The notes beneath the pieces were generated by a model, which was given only the letters and a program-made list of their open reading frames with translations, did no database searches and was not told the origin of the DNA. Below are positions 17,643-28,700 of a stretch of 64,000 bases of DNA, in pieces (within the stretch, counting starts at the first letter, position 1; every line of letters starts with the position of its first letter). This DNA comes from Caenorhabditis remanei (Eukaryota; Nematoda; Chromadorea; Rhabditida; Rhabditidae). Made by a program: the position numbers and the translations under genes. The DNA lies in the NCBI RefSeq assembly GCF_010183535.1, contig NC_071331.1:24800001-24864000 (forward strand), given 5' to 3'.

Positions 17643-17648
17643 AATAAA
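17643..17648 (+). terminator. Poly(A) signal of the Ala/Pro-rich gene
   Basis: AATAAA occurs about 120 bp after the stop codon; the interval 17525-17642 is the likely 3' UTR. Confidence 0.7.
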
Positions 17649-17808
17649 AACATTAAAAATTTACTGTTGTTGCTATTAAATCACATGAAACCGTACGCGT
17701 ATTTCTTTTCGAAATTGCTAAATGTGTTTGGCAAAAAGTTGAAAACCGGTTTCATTAGCCGATTGATGTATAGTGAATTGGATACGGCAACAGTCTGTTT
17801 TTTTGATA

Positions 17809-20800
17809 TCAAAAAGACTGTACACGCTTTGAAAACGTTTTCAAAAGGAATTGACGGTATGCAGGTGTTTGAATGATAAGTGCAATTGTTCCAGGTATTG
17901 GAGCAGCAACGAATATGTTGTAGATTAGCATAGTGATATCTGAAAACAAGGGAATACGGAAATGACTCAACGAACATTTACTAAGGTTTTGAGTGGAGAC
18001 AAATGTTATCTGATGTCATATTTTGCGCTGATTCCGAATTTGTATTTTGTTTTTTCTGAGTCCGTCTGTGAAAAAAGTTATTCAGGTTTTTAGTGAGTTA
18101 AATAGAAGACTGCCAAGGGTTTGGCAATATACAGTTTGATTTTAAATTTTTGTTTACATTTACTCAAAATTTCAGAAAAAGAGATTCCTCAATAAAAATT
18201 TAAACTGGAAAATTTTTTAAATGTTTTTGGTTTCTAAAAACACTAGTGAGTTGTCTACTTTTAAAACAGCTAGAAAATGCAAAAAATGGTTTTTAAAAAG
18301 GACAATTTTGAGACCTGTGAAAATGCACCGCTCACACTTACTGGGAGCACGTACTGGGAGCTCACTAAAACCTGAATAACTTTTTTCACTGACGGCATCT
18401 GCAAAAACGGAATACAGATTCAGAATCAGCGCAAAATTCGCTAAGAGATAACTTTTTTCTCCACGGAAAACTTCATCCTTTGCGTACATCATTCCCAAGT
18501 TTGCAAAACTTACTTATTGAGTTATACTCAGGCGTCACAAAATAAAGACAGCAAGTCAGAAGTGGATAAAATATGAAAGTAATTAGTTTTATTATAATCT
18601 GCAATTAATGAAATTTAGGATTCTACTACTTTTACGCCTCAAAAAACTCACTTGTTGAATAATATCTTTCAGCACTTTCAGATGGTATTTTTGGACCGTT
18701 GCACTCATCGAATTCACTCGATTTCGAACTTCCAAAAATATCAATATACTGAGCGTAATGTAGCACTGAAATTTTTCATTTGTTTCATTTCAGTTAAAGA
18801 TTTGACCGATTTAGCAACACTACCGTGATTAGACCACCTGAGATAGCGATGCAACTGAATATACTGACCCGCATGGTTTTCTTGTCGGCAAATATCAATA
18901 GACTATTTTGTTTTGGAACTGATGCATATTTTGGGTATCTCTAAACACGAATTTGTTGAAAGGGTACTGAGAAAGACGCGGGACTTGCTTGAAAGTCAAT
19001 ATTATCGGCTGGAAAATATACCAAAACGTAGATCTCGGCGAGTTGTGACCTACTATGACCCGGGAAAAGTTGAAAAACGCAAAAACTACCAAAAAATCCA
19101 TTCTAGGCCCGCCCCCGGCAGATTAGTGACAGACTTGTCACGGAACGGGCCGGGCCATTTATGAAATTTTCGATATTAAATAAAAAGTTTTTGTTGGGTC
19201 TAAAGTAGCGCATCTTTTTCTTTTCCTCGTTTTCCTCTGCGCCTAATCGCTTTTTAGAGGGAATTCAAAAAAGCTTCAATTTCAAGAGTTTAAATCTCCC
19301 TCCTAAAAATTCGCAGGTCTTGCACCGATTAGGCGCAGAGGAAAACGAGGAAAAGGCTACTTTGGACGCAGCATTAGTTTTCAACAAAAAAACATTCTAC
19401 TTTTTTTTGTAAAACAATATAAAAATTCTAATTTTCTAATTTTTGTACTATGACCTGGCCCAGTTTGTTGCAAGTCTGATGCTCGTTAATGTGCCGGTAG
19501 TCGAGCTAGAATGCATTTTTTGGCAATTTTTCCTGGCTAACGGCACATTAACAACTAACCATCCGATCCGTTTTATATCAGTGACATAGAACTCGCCGAG
19601 ATCTACATTTTGGTATATTTTTCAGCTCAAAATATTGAGTTTTAAGTGAATTACGCAAGTTAGACTCACATAAGCAATATACGACTCATTTATTTCTGCA
19701 GGTTTTCTCAAAATTTCGAGCATATAGATGACTGTAACAATGCATGCAATATATGAAATGATGCTTGTTATCCAGTACGTTCTGGACGATATCTGGAAAT
19801 ATTATGCCATTATTTAAGGCTCCCCGTATCTCGTAACGTACATCTAGCCGTGATTTTCTCCTGACTACCATTCGAAAGCGAACAACCAATGTTCCATAGA
19901 GAGACCACAGGAAACTGACAATTAGTAGAACCCAAATTTGCTGAAGTTTTGAAAAAATATTAGCTCGTCACAGTTCTTACAATTGCGCTCCACCGAAGTC
20001 CACTTTTTCTGTGAGTCTCTCAATTTCGTACTTATTGGTTTCGATAGAGCGCGGTTGTAAGAAGCGTGCCGTGCTAATAGGTACAATAAAAAAAGACACT
20101 TACAATGAGTAGAATCACATCAACCGAATTTTTGAGTACACCGTAAAATATGAATGCAGGAAATGGGAGGAGAGGAACGATACACATTAGGAAGCCCCAT
20201 TGGAATTGAGCAACGCATAGAAGGATCTGGAAGACGTCAGATTTCGATATTTCAAAAAATTCTAAGACATTTTTATTATTGACGCATATGCTAAAAATCG
20301 CCGTGTAGTCCTCTTTCCAGGATTTTCAAAAATTTTTCCAAATCCGGGAAGAGCAAAAATCCGAGTTAGACTAGAAATCTGGGGAAGAAAAGAATCCTGA
20401 GAAGGATAAAATCCAAAAAAAAGAATGAAATTTGAGAAAAAACGGAATTTCGGAAAAAAAATCAGAAATTCTAAAATCATTTTTCTTCCCCGAATTTGGA
20501 AAATCTGGGGAAGAAAAAAGAAGAACGAAAAAGGATCAACAGACTCAGTGAATTCTGATTCAGCTGGATCATTGAAAACAGAATATAGTGGAAAATCTCT
20601 TTTTCGTTCTTCTTTTTTCTTCCCCAGATTTTCAAAATTCGGGGAAGAAAATGGTTTTTTCGGATTTCTGAATTTTTTGGAATTTTTTTCACACACTTTT
20701 TTCTCAAATTCTGGTTTTTTCTCTAATTTCAGTATTATTTTTTTCGGATTTTAGTCTTCTCCAGATTCTTTTCTTTCCAGATTTCTAGTCTAACTCGGAT

Positions 20801-21290
20801 TTTGAAAAATATTGAAAATCCTGGAAAGAGTCGTCCGAGAGGACTACACGGAAAATGGAAAATTGGGGTTTCAACCGTGTTTAAGAGGGCTAAAATAAGT
20901 GATAATCTCAAAAAATCATGAGAGTCTCTAAAATCAGAAAAAAATCGAATTCGAAAAATGTCGATGCACCATATACCGGTTATTCTCCATAACTCTTCAA
21001 GGACCGCCCGTAGAAAAAAGTGGTCAACTACAAAAATGAAGCTCAAGGTGTGATCTTCAACGCTTAACAAATATAAAAAGAATAAAACTCACTCTCGATG
21101 AAACAAGTGCCAGTTTATAAGCACTCGTCTCTTTCTTCGATTTAGTAGTAATCAATACAACAGCAATTGAGTTGATAATAACAGAACAAAATGAGATAAA
21201 CATACCGACAAAAATAGAGAAATCTCTGTTAAGATATTCCAAATTGGTGAATGTCGAGTTTACAAAAGTTAGATTTACATCTATATTCAT
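17809..21290 (-). CDS. Seven-helix chemoreceptor, Str-superfamily type (srh/sri-like)
   Basis: Exons in transcript order: 21290-21093, 20226-20104, 19940-19842, 19792-19670, 18940-18824, 18765-18652, 18598-18514, 17939-17809. They sum to 990 nt, 329 aa, with matching phases. The product begins MNIDVNLTFVNSTF with N-glycosylation sites, then hydrophobic helices such as FVGMFISFCSVIINSIAVVL, LLCVAQFQWGFLMCIVPLL, YWITSIISYIACIVTVIYML and ITFIFYPLLTCCLYF. The end PIPGTIALIIQTPAYRQFLL, followed by a short basic tail, is typical of nematode chemoreceptors. The ~330-residue length is usual for the superfamily. It likely acts in sensory cilia; the ligand is unknown. Intron 2 is almost filled by one palindromic element and introns 1, 4 and 7 carry others, yet the frame is intact. 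An upstream ATG at 21308 is an alternative start. Confidence 0.82.
19960..20077. mobile_element. Short palindromic element filling chemoreceptor intron 2
   Basis: TAGCTCGTCACAGTTCTTAC ... GTAAGAAGCGTGCCGTGCTA is flanked by TA. The element occupies 118 of the 163 bp of intron 19941-20103, so the splice signals lie just outside it. Confidence 0.75.
20280..21060. repeat. Partial copy of the kinase-intron TIR element, chemoreceptor intron 1
   Basis: The right half (ATCGAATTCGAAAAATGTCG, CAAGGACCGCCCGTAGAAAA, GTGGTCAACTACAAAAATGA) matches 5430-5545. The left half consists of GGGGAAGAAAAA hairpins. The outer TIR present in the 4739-5570 copy is missing on the left. Confidence 0.6.
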
Positions 21291-22373
21291 ATAGAATTTC
21301 AGGCGCAAAACTCAAAAAAAATTGCTTCTCTACGACATAGACCACTTTGGTGTCATTCAATAATATTTTGCTCCTTCCGCCTTATGTGACGTCGTGAAAA
21401 ATGAGTGATTTAATATAATAACACGGAATTTCTGTCGTCGAGTTATATGGCTTGTCTAGATTGCATAGGAAAGATAAGTGCATAGGAAATTTTTAAAATT
21501 TTTCAAAAATGAATAATTATATAGGAGGAGAGTAGAATGTGACGTGTAGCCTCTAATCCGATAAAATCAAGCCTAACTAGAGAAGGTCATGAAGTCAGTT
21601 ATAGGGCGTGACCTATATCACTGGAAAGCTGAAATCACGCTGATTCCAAATATATAATCAGTTTTTACCATCGAGGTATGGTATTCGAGAAAAATGTGGT
21701 CAAAGTTTGGGAAAGTAGAAAATTATTGGTTCCAAAAACTTTAAAACGTAGTTTATATGAAAAATGATGTCAAGAACTTCAAAATTATATTAATATCATT
21801 AAATTTGGTTGAGTTTTCAGAGAGTTAGAAGGATTTGAAAAAAAGCCAAACAATTTTTTTGTTCAAAAAATTTCTCTGAAAAAAGTTAGCCTTGCGCCAA
21901 AAACACATTTTTGTGTCTATCTGTCTGTCGGTGTGTACGATTGTCTGAATGTTCAAAAATCCCAAAATTCGGTTTTGTTACAAAGATTTGAAAATTGCAA
22001 CAAAAAAATGCAAAAATGTTTCTCATGTCACAAAGGTCTATAATAGTCTATAATTTTTGCAAAACTTTGACCCCATTTTTCTGGAATACCAGGGCGTGAA
22101 GGCAAAAACTGAATATATATTTGGAATCGTCAAGATTTCAGCTTTCCAATGATATATAACACGTCTCATAACTCCAAACTTGCCACTCCTGACTACAGTG
22201 TTTTCGCGGGCCAAAAAGTGTTTTGTAGATCACTTATGCTAACTGACAAAACCTGAAATTATACAAATTTCGATAACTTCCAACTTTTTGATTGCGCTTA
22301 CAGTAGGCCATGCCACGAGTCTCTGCAATTCAAATAATCTGTACAGTGGAGTACCGTTAACTGTTAGATCCGG
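21291..22373. other. Intergenic, one large TIR repeat
   Basis: 21291-21580 is probably the chemoreceptor promoter and has no distinctive motif. About 21580-22190 is a GTGACCTATATC-family element with its two arms far apart (GTGACCTATATCACTGGAAA at the left, CAGCTTTCCAATGATATATA at the right). 22200-22373 is unique sequence with an acceptor-like CTGTACAG just before the next ORF. Confidence 0.5.
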
Positions 22374-22616
22374 ATGAATCCACCCACCAACATCATCTTT
22401 TCAATGGAAATGACCGGTTCCTTTCCGGTGGAAAACATCACTACAACAATAAGCTCGCTAAGTGAGAGCAAGAAAATAAACAGGCTTTCTTTTGATGGTG
22501 AGAGATCATACGACATGAAGAGACACAGACAGTATTATGATCTTGTAGACAAACACATGGGGGAGGAAATGAATGACTTGATGGAAAAAATGGGAATACA
22601 AAAGAGCCCTTTATAG
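22374..22616 (+). CDS. Small hypothetical protein, 80 aa
   Basis: A single uninterrupted frame from MNPPTNIIFSMEMT to MEKMGIQKSPL. It is hydrophilic and charged in its second half (GERSYDMKRHRQYYD, MGEEMNDLMEKM), without signal peptide or helix. All three frames upstream contain stops, so the start must be internal; an acceptor-like CTGTACAG lies about 25 bp before the ATG. AATAAA at 22686 follows the stop. Codon use looks more coding-like than surrounding repeats, but I recognise no family and chance is possible. It could be the first gene of an operon with the protein starting at 22735. Confidence 0.4.
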   Translation: MNPPTNIIFSMEMTGSFPVENITTTISSLSESKKINRLSFDGERSYDMKRHRQYYDLVDKHMGEEMNDLMEKMGIQKSPL

Positions 22617-22734
22617 TGTCCACTCTCTTGCATTCAGTCGGTTCATTTCTGAGAAATCCGCTGTTTTCAGTATTTCTTGCTGTTTAATAAAAACGCGTCA
22701 AAGGCACCCCCGATAATTACTCATTTTCAGCAAT

Positions 22735-23851
22735 ATGGCTTCCTCCTCGCTTTCCTATATTCTTATTTTGTCGGTGTTGATGGCGATATGTACTGCAAAG
22801 AGCACTTCTGATGGTAAGGGGGTTTTGTTGTACCGTAAAAGCTGTAGCTAAAGTTTGGAGCATCTTATCTCGGTTGTCTTTAAAGATATGAAAATTGTTT
22901 CAACTAAAGAAATATTCTATAAATAATAAGCTATATTTTGTCAGTTAACACCTTTTTGATATTTCCTTTGGGAACCGAGATATACCCCTGCAAACAGGCG
23001 CCTTCATTTTTGAGATTTTATGGTACTTGCAATCGAGACAAGTCGTAACTCGCTTCAAACTGAATATTATGATCTGAAAAATATACCAAAATCTAGGACT
23101 CATCAAGATCTACATTTTGGTATAATTTTCAGCTTATAATATTGAGTTTCAAGCGAGTTACGCGGCCTGTTTCAGCCCGGTTGGCAAATATGGTAGTGGT
23201 CAGTTCAGTGCAAAATAATCTACTTTGGCAATACATGAATAGAATATTAAATTAAATTTTTTTACGGGATCAATACTTAAACTTCATTTCTGTAGTTAAC
23301 ACAGGTAACCAAAGTAGGGTATTTTGCATTTTCTCGATTACTGTCATTATGAAAATGAAGCCGATTTCAGCCGATCAGCCGATTAGTGGAGCCTCTGTAA
23401 TCTCAAATATCCCTTATTTTAAAGAAACGACAAGTTTTTAATCCCAAAAGTTACCTTAAAAAAGGTAAAAACTAAAACAAAAAAGTTTTGTCCGATGGGG
23501 GGTCCGAACTCTGGACCACACGCGCAGTGGTACAAAAATCAAAAGCGCCACCGCCTAAGCTACACTGCCGACAATAAAACTACCCACTCGAGACTGTGAT
23601 AAATGTAGTCACTCCTTCACTTTTTCACCGCTAAAATCTCTCAATAAATTGTAAATTTTCCAGTTGAAATCGTCGGTCCCTGCGTAAACAGCCATTGCCC
23701 ACATACCTACGAATGTCAGCGGAATGAATGTATCCGTGAGAGACCAAAAGCTCGCCCTGGAACCGTCTCCATCGGACCATGCATCAACACTCAATGTCCA
23801 GTTGGACACTTTTGTTTGGGTCAGGAGAACCAGTGCTATCCATCGAAATAA
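22735..23851 (+). CDS. Secreted Cys-rich protein with two short modules
   Basis: Exons 22735-22813 and 23664-23851 encode 88 aa. Exon 1 carries a signal peptide (MASSSLSYILILSVLMAICT), ending before AKSTSDG. Exon 2 encodes two similar modules, GPCVNSHCPHTYECQRNECI and GPCINTQCPVGHFCLGQENQ with final CYPSK. Each has the pattern GPCxNxxCPxxxxC and a fourth Cys, as in nematode secreted Cys-rich (EB/lustrin-like) repeats. The ATG lies 4 nt after a CATTTTCAG acceptor, suggesting trans-splicing. The 850-bp intron carries two repeat families and a tRNA-like remnant. The product is probably extracellular; its function is unknown. Confidence 0.72.
22825..23195. repeat. Two adjacent repeat copies in the Cys-rich gene intron
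   Basis: 22825-23030 is a CAGCGGTATATC-family copy in inverse orientation (CTCGGTTGTCTTTAAAGATA ... TTGGGAACCGAGATATACCC). 23040-23190 is a short member of the TATTATGAGCTGAAAA family (arms CTGAATATTATGATCTGAAA and TTATAATATTGAGTTTCAAG) that lacks the usual core. Confidence 0.6.
23490..23572 (-). pseudogene. tRNA-like remnant in an intron
   Basis: On the minus strand GTCGGCAGTGTAGCTTAGGC resembles a tRNA 5' end with an A-box-like TAGCTTAGGCGG (23551-23562). AGTTCGGACCC at 23500-23510 resembles a B box. The 3' end does not pair with the 5' acceptor segment, so no functional tRNA is expected. It may be a tRNA-derived SINE head or decayed tRNA. Confidence 0.4.
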
Positions 23852-23864
23852 TGTTCCTATATTT

Positions 23865-23870
23865 AATAAA
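23865..23870 (+). terminator. Poly(A) signal of the two-module Cys-rich gene
   Basis: AATAAA lies 14 bp after the stop codon, implying a very short 3' UTR. 23871-24314 then contains no recognisable element. Confidence 0.65.
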
Positions 23871-24314
23871 TTTCTAAATTTCTTCTTATCGACGAATTCA
23901 TTGTGTGAATCAGGGAGCTTTTTGGTGGCGTAGAGACCATATAATAGCTGTGGGGAGGGGGGGAGAAGGTTGGAGCAAAAAAGAAAAAAAAATGAAAACA
24001 ATGTTAGCCGCATGAGAAAGATTAGAGGACGGGACGGGACGGGGAGAATAATGATATAATAAGAAATAAAACAATTTAGTCTTGTCGCTAAATAACAATT
24101 AAAACACACAATACTCAAAAAAATTGGAATCGAAAAAATCGGGAATAATACAATTCTTAGTGAAAAAGAACCATCACAATCAGCGGAAAATGGAACACTT
24201 GGGTAGGCGGGGGGTGGAAGTAAAAACCCGGGAAAGTTGCGAATAACGGGGATAAAATTAGGGGAAAAAATGAAAAAATTAAACAAAAAAAGGAGAGATT
24301 TGGTCATTTTAAAA

Positions 24315-24533
24315 CTAAGATGATGAAGTTGATGATGATGTGGAAGAAGATGTGGAAGAAGAAGAAGTCGCCATTTTAATTGAGTCTAAAAAACGAGAAG
24401 TTCCACGTTCGAGACGATTCTTCTGTTCACGGAAAGCGGTGGAAGCACGGATGACAAACGAGTCGATGGATGATCGGATGGTGTTGGAAGATGTTGAACC
24501 GGCGGATGCAGAGTTGATTGAGATACATTCGGG
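24315..24533 (-). CDS. Ser-rich terminal exon, possibly an alternative 3' exon of the phosphatase
   Basis: After a GAATTTTCAG acceptor the frame reads PECISINSASAGSTSSN, then SFVIRASTAFREQKNRLERG, then SRFLDSIKMA and a serine/threonine tail to TAG: 72 codons plus stop. Only this frame looks protein-like. The nearest upstream exon on this strand is the last phosphatase exon at 25764. No other exon was found between, so it is either an alternative last exon of that gene or the end of an unrecognised gene. The intervening 1.2 kb is a palindromic element plus minisatellite. No minus-strand AATAAA is obvious nearby. Confidence 0.45.
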   Translation of the reverse strand, partial: PECISINSASAGSTSSNTIRSSIDSFVIRASTAFREQKNRLERGTSRFLDSIKMATSSSSTSSSTSSSTSSS

Positions 24534-24571
24534 CTGAAAATTCTTTTTTGAAAATTGCGGAATAGAAACAT

Positions 24572-24685
24572 ATTAGCTCGGCACAGTTGTTACAACTGTG
24601 CTCCACCGAAATGCCCTTTTTCTCTTCGTCTCTCAATTTCGCACACTATTTTCTCGTGGTTTCGGTAGAGCGCGGTTGTAAGATC
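24572..24685. mobile_element. Short palindromic element copy
   Basis: TTAGCTCGGCACAGTTGTTA on the left, GGTAGAGCGCGGTTGTAAG on the right, with a GTCTCTCAATTTCGCACACT core. The right terminus is slightly truncated. Confidence 0.7.
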
Positions 24686-25139
24686 ACCTAAAGAAAAAAT
24701 GGCTGAAATTCTTGAATTTTCCGGATGAAAATTGCCGCAAATCGACATTTTCAGCTGAAAAATAGGAATTGCTCGAAAATCGGGTAATAATCGCTGAAAA
24801 TTGAGCTTTTCGAAACGAAAAAGAGTTTTCCGGATGAAATTAGAGAAAAATAGGGGAAAATCTCGGAAAATTGGGATTTTCAGATGAAAAATGAGGTTCC
24901 GGGTTGAAATTAGTGAAAAGTGACTGAAAATCGGTATTTCGACACGAAATATTGGATTTTCCGGATAAAAATTGTCGAAAATGTAGAAAAATGACCTGAA
25001 ATCGACATTTCCAGCGAAAAACACGGGATTTCAGGGTCGAATTGATCGAAAAATGGGATTTCCCGGGTTAAATCAGATTAAAAAGTGGAAAAATGACTGA
25101 AAATCATCACTTTTCGTGAGAAAATCGATATTTTCAGAC

Positions 25140-25740
25140 AAAAATCCATTCTAGTCCGGCCCGCGGCACACTAACGACTAGTCATCTCAATATATCGTTA
25201 GCCTCCGCAAAAATCGCTTAGCCTCAGCAAAATCTCAGTTAGCCTCAGCAAAATCTCAGTTAGCCTCAGTAAAATCTCAGTTAGCCTCAGCAAAATCTCA
25301 GTTAGCCTCAGCAAAATCTCAGTTAGCCTCAGCAAAATCTCTTAGCCTCACCAAAAGTAGGTTAGCCTCAGCAAAATCTCAGTTAGCCTCAGCAAAATCT
25401 CAGTTAGCCTCAGCAAAATCTCAGTTAGCCTCAGTAAAATCTCAGTTAGCCTCAGCAAAATCTCAGTTAGCCTCAGCAAAATCTCAGTTAGCCTCAGTAA
25501 AATCTCAGTTAGCCTCAGCAAAATCTCAGTTAGCCTCAGCAAAATCTCAGTTAGCCTCAGCAAAATCTCAGTTAGCCTCAGAAAAATCTCAGTTAGCCTC
25601 AGCAAAATCTCAGTTAGCCTCAGCAAAATCTCAGTTAGCCTCAGTAAAATCACAATTAGCCTCAGCAAAGGTCAGAGCCGCCGAGATCTACATTTTCGTA
25701 TATTTTTCAGCTCATAAGATTGAGTTTTAAGCGAGATTTC
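25140..25740. mobile_element. TIR element carrying the largest 21-bp minisatellite array
   Basis: The left part is CTAGTCCGGCCCGCGGCACA, the right part GAGATCTACATTTTCGTATA and GATTGAGTTTTAAGCGAG, both typical inner and outer arms of the 3068-type TIR family. Between them (25195-25675) lie about 22 units of a 21-bp repeat, GTTAGCCTCAGCAAAATCTC plus A. The array begins 90 bp beyond the phosphatase stop codon, so it is in or next to the 3' UTR. Confidence 0.7.
25195..25675. repeat. 21-bp minisatellite, about 22 copies
   Basis: Period 21 with few substitutions. Variant units (CGCTTAGCCTCAGC after an extra A; TTAGCCTCACCAAAAGTAGG) also occur in the 27690 and 30827 arrays. Because 21 is divisible by 3 the array creates a false LRLTEIL-repeat ORF on the minus strand. 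Confidence 0.9.
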
Positions 25741-25763
25741 TCTAAAACTTTCCAAACTAACAT

Positions 25764-28700
25764 TCAGAACGCCGCACTGTTGCCAAGATCCTCCGGCCCC
25801 ATTGGGGCAGGCGGCTCTTCCGGAAAATCCGGCACACTGGTGGCTTGTTGTTCTGGGTTCTCGTCTTCTTCGATTCTAGACGCTGTCATTGGATCCGGTT
25901 GATAGTTTGCAATGCTCTGAATCGTCTGCTGATCATTCGACGTTGTCGGTGTGGGCGGGGCGATCAATCGAACATTTCCACTGGAGCCAACGGGAAGTTG
26001 TTGTGTAGCTGGAAGATCTTCGAGTCGCGGCTCAGGGATCCCCAGATAGCGACGACAGTAGGCGGCGATGCAGCGGTGCACGAATTGGTATTGATCCTAA
26101 AAAATATAATTTTGCAATTTTCAGGTCCAATTAGGGAAGGCCATGGAGTCATAGAAAGTGACCTATATCATTGGAAAGCTGAAATCATGCTGATTCCAAA
26201 TATGTATTCAATTTTTGCCGTCGATTCGTGGTGTTCGAGAAAAACGAAGTCAAAGTTTGGGAAAACACAAAAAATTTGACCTCGTTTTTCTCGAATACCA
26301 TACCTCGGGGGCAAAAACTGAATATATATTTAGAATCATCGTTTTCTCAGCTTTCCAATGGTATAGGTCATGTCCCATATATCTTTTTGGGCTCCGAGAC
26401 ATTCAGAAAGTCAAAAAAACCTGATTTTCTCGAGAAAAAAGCTCAAATATCGGAATTTTTCTATGAAAAACACGAAAAAATTTGATTTTTCCAAGCACTA
26501 AGCTTGAAAAACTGTTTTTTTTTCCACGAAAAATGCAAAAAAAACCATTTTTCAAGAAAAAAAACCGAATTTTCTTATAAAAAAAAGCTATAAATCGGAG
26601 TAATTCTTTGAAAAATGCAAAAAAAACCCTGTTTTCTCAAGAAAAAAGCTCACAAATCTGAATTGTTCCATAAAAAAATGCGAAAAAAAAGTATTCTCCC
26701 AAGAAAAAACTTTAAAAAATGGGGTTTTGCCTTGAAAGCCTTATTTTCCCAAGCAACATGGGAATTAGACCCCTATTTTCTCGAATACCTAGCCTGCAGG
26801 GTAAAAACTGAATATATATTTGGAATCAGTGTGATTTCAGCTTTCTAATGGTATAGGTCATGTTCCACAACTCCAAACTCCATGACAACTACAACTCACT
26901 TGAGTCTGAACCATACTCGACCGCTGCTTCCTCAAAGCGATGACCAATCCGAAAATATCAATATTCGTGAGTGTCTCCGCCTTCATCTGCTCTCGAATAT
27001 GATTGATCGCAATGATCGTTCCAGTTCTCCCAACACCCGCACTACAATGCACCAGAATCGGGGACCCTGGATTCTCAGAATGCAACGTCTCCATCCTATC
27101 AATCATGTTCAACAACTGTTTCTCCCCAGACGGACATCCATGATCTGGCCACTCTCTATAGTGTAACTGATGCACCGTCCGTGTCGTCCCGGTCGTCGTA
27201 TTCTCCATTTTCAACACTCTCAACAAGTACTCATCGTCATCAAAGTGTTTCTCCTCTTCAATCGTCAAATCGTACTCTCCAAACATCTCGGGTTCGCCGA
27301 CCTTTTCCGGCCAATATCTTTCACATTTCACCTTATTCAATTCCACTAATTTACAAAGGATAACAATTAATTGGACATTATTCTCGTCAATCATTTTCCA
27401 CCACTCGTCGAGAGTCGCTGGGAGTGGCGCTTGGGCAGCGATGAAGGTGGTCGTGCTACCTGGGAGTTGGATGATTGAAGCGTTCATGTAACCATCGTAA
27501 TTATCGTCATCTTCAGACAGTTTCACTCTATTGTGATCATCTGGAAAAAAGAAATTCAATGAAATTAATTAAAAACAGACTTAAATTGCCTCAAACCGAG
27601 TTTTATGAGCTGAAAAGTATATCACATACGTTAAAAACCCGGTGATTTTAGCTGAAATTACGAAAATTCGAACTAAAATGACGCAATTTTGCTTAGCCTC
27701 AGCAAAATCGCAGTTAGCCTCAGCAAAATCTCAGTTAGCCTCAGCAAAATCTCGGTTAGCCTCAGCAAAAATCGCTTAGCCTCAGCAAAATCTCAGTTAG
27801 CCTCAGTAAAATTTCAGTTAGCCTCAGCAAAATCTCAGTTAGCCTCAGCAAAATCTCAGTTAGCCTCAGCAAAATCTCAGTTAGCCTCAGCAAAATCTCT
27901 TAGCCTCACCAAAAGTAGGTTAGCCTCAGCAAAAACTAAAAATCAATTTTCATCGGTTTTTTGTTGATTTTTGGTCGAAATCAATCATTTTTCAACGTTT
28001 TTAAGCTGAAAATATGTGTTGTAAACCGGAATATTCGCAAATTTCAATTAAAATTGAGAAAAAACTACATTTTTGTATATTTTTCAGCTCATAAAACTCA
28101 GTTTAAAGCAGGAAAAAGCCTCAAGTCAAAATCTCACACGGTAAAATGTCTCTATATCTATTTCTGGCGTAATGCTGTGGAGCGAGAGCACAATCTGTCT
28201 TGTAATCCGGCTCCATTCTCCACTTGTCTTGTTCAAGGCGAACTTGCTGAAATAACTTCTCTAATTCAGTCAAAAATTCCCTATCTTACGTAGAATCGTT
28301 TCTGAAAATCGCCATGAATCAACGTCTCCTCCTCTTTCAGAAAAGCGCGAAGAGCCGATTCCATCGATGGCGTCTCCTCTGTTGGTGCAGTGGCTGGGAC
28401 AGCCGAAGCCGTTCCAGACGGCATGGAACCGTCTGGAATAGTTGCTGCTCGCTCTTCTTCGCTTTCGAATTGAATGAGGTCGCCGACAGGAACTGAAAAA
28501 AGAAAAAAAAATAGTTCTCCCAGTTAGCCTCAGCAAAATCTCAGTTAGCCTCAGCAAAATCTCAGTTAGCCTCAGTAAAATCTCAGTTAGCCTCAGCAAA
28601 ATCTCAGTTAGCCTCAGCAAAACCTCAGTTAGCCTCAGCAAAACCTCAGTTAGCCTCAGCAAAAGTCGTTTAGTCTCTATTTTCTCTGAGTCTCTCAATT

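Noticed and set aside
23609..24307. 232-aa minus-strand ORF with hydrophobic runs
   Set aside because: Its C-terminal half is antisense to the Cys-rich exon (23664-23851) and the rest is pyrimidine-rich flank. The plus-strand exon has correct splice phase and cysteine modules.
25348..25668. Leucine-rich LRLTEIL repeat protein on the minus strand
   Set aside because: It is the translation of a 21-bp noncoding minisatellite. The same array reads differently in other copies and has no gene context. ORFs at 27689, 28270, 30641 and 34293 have the same origin.
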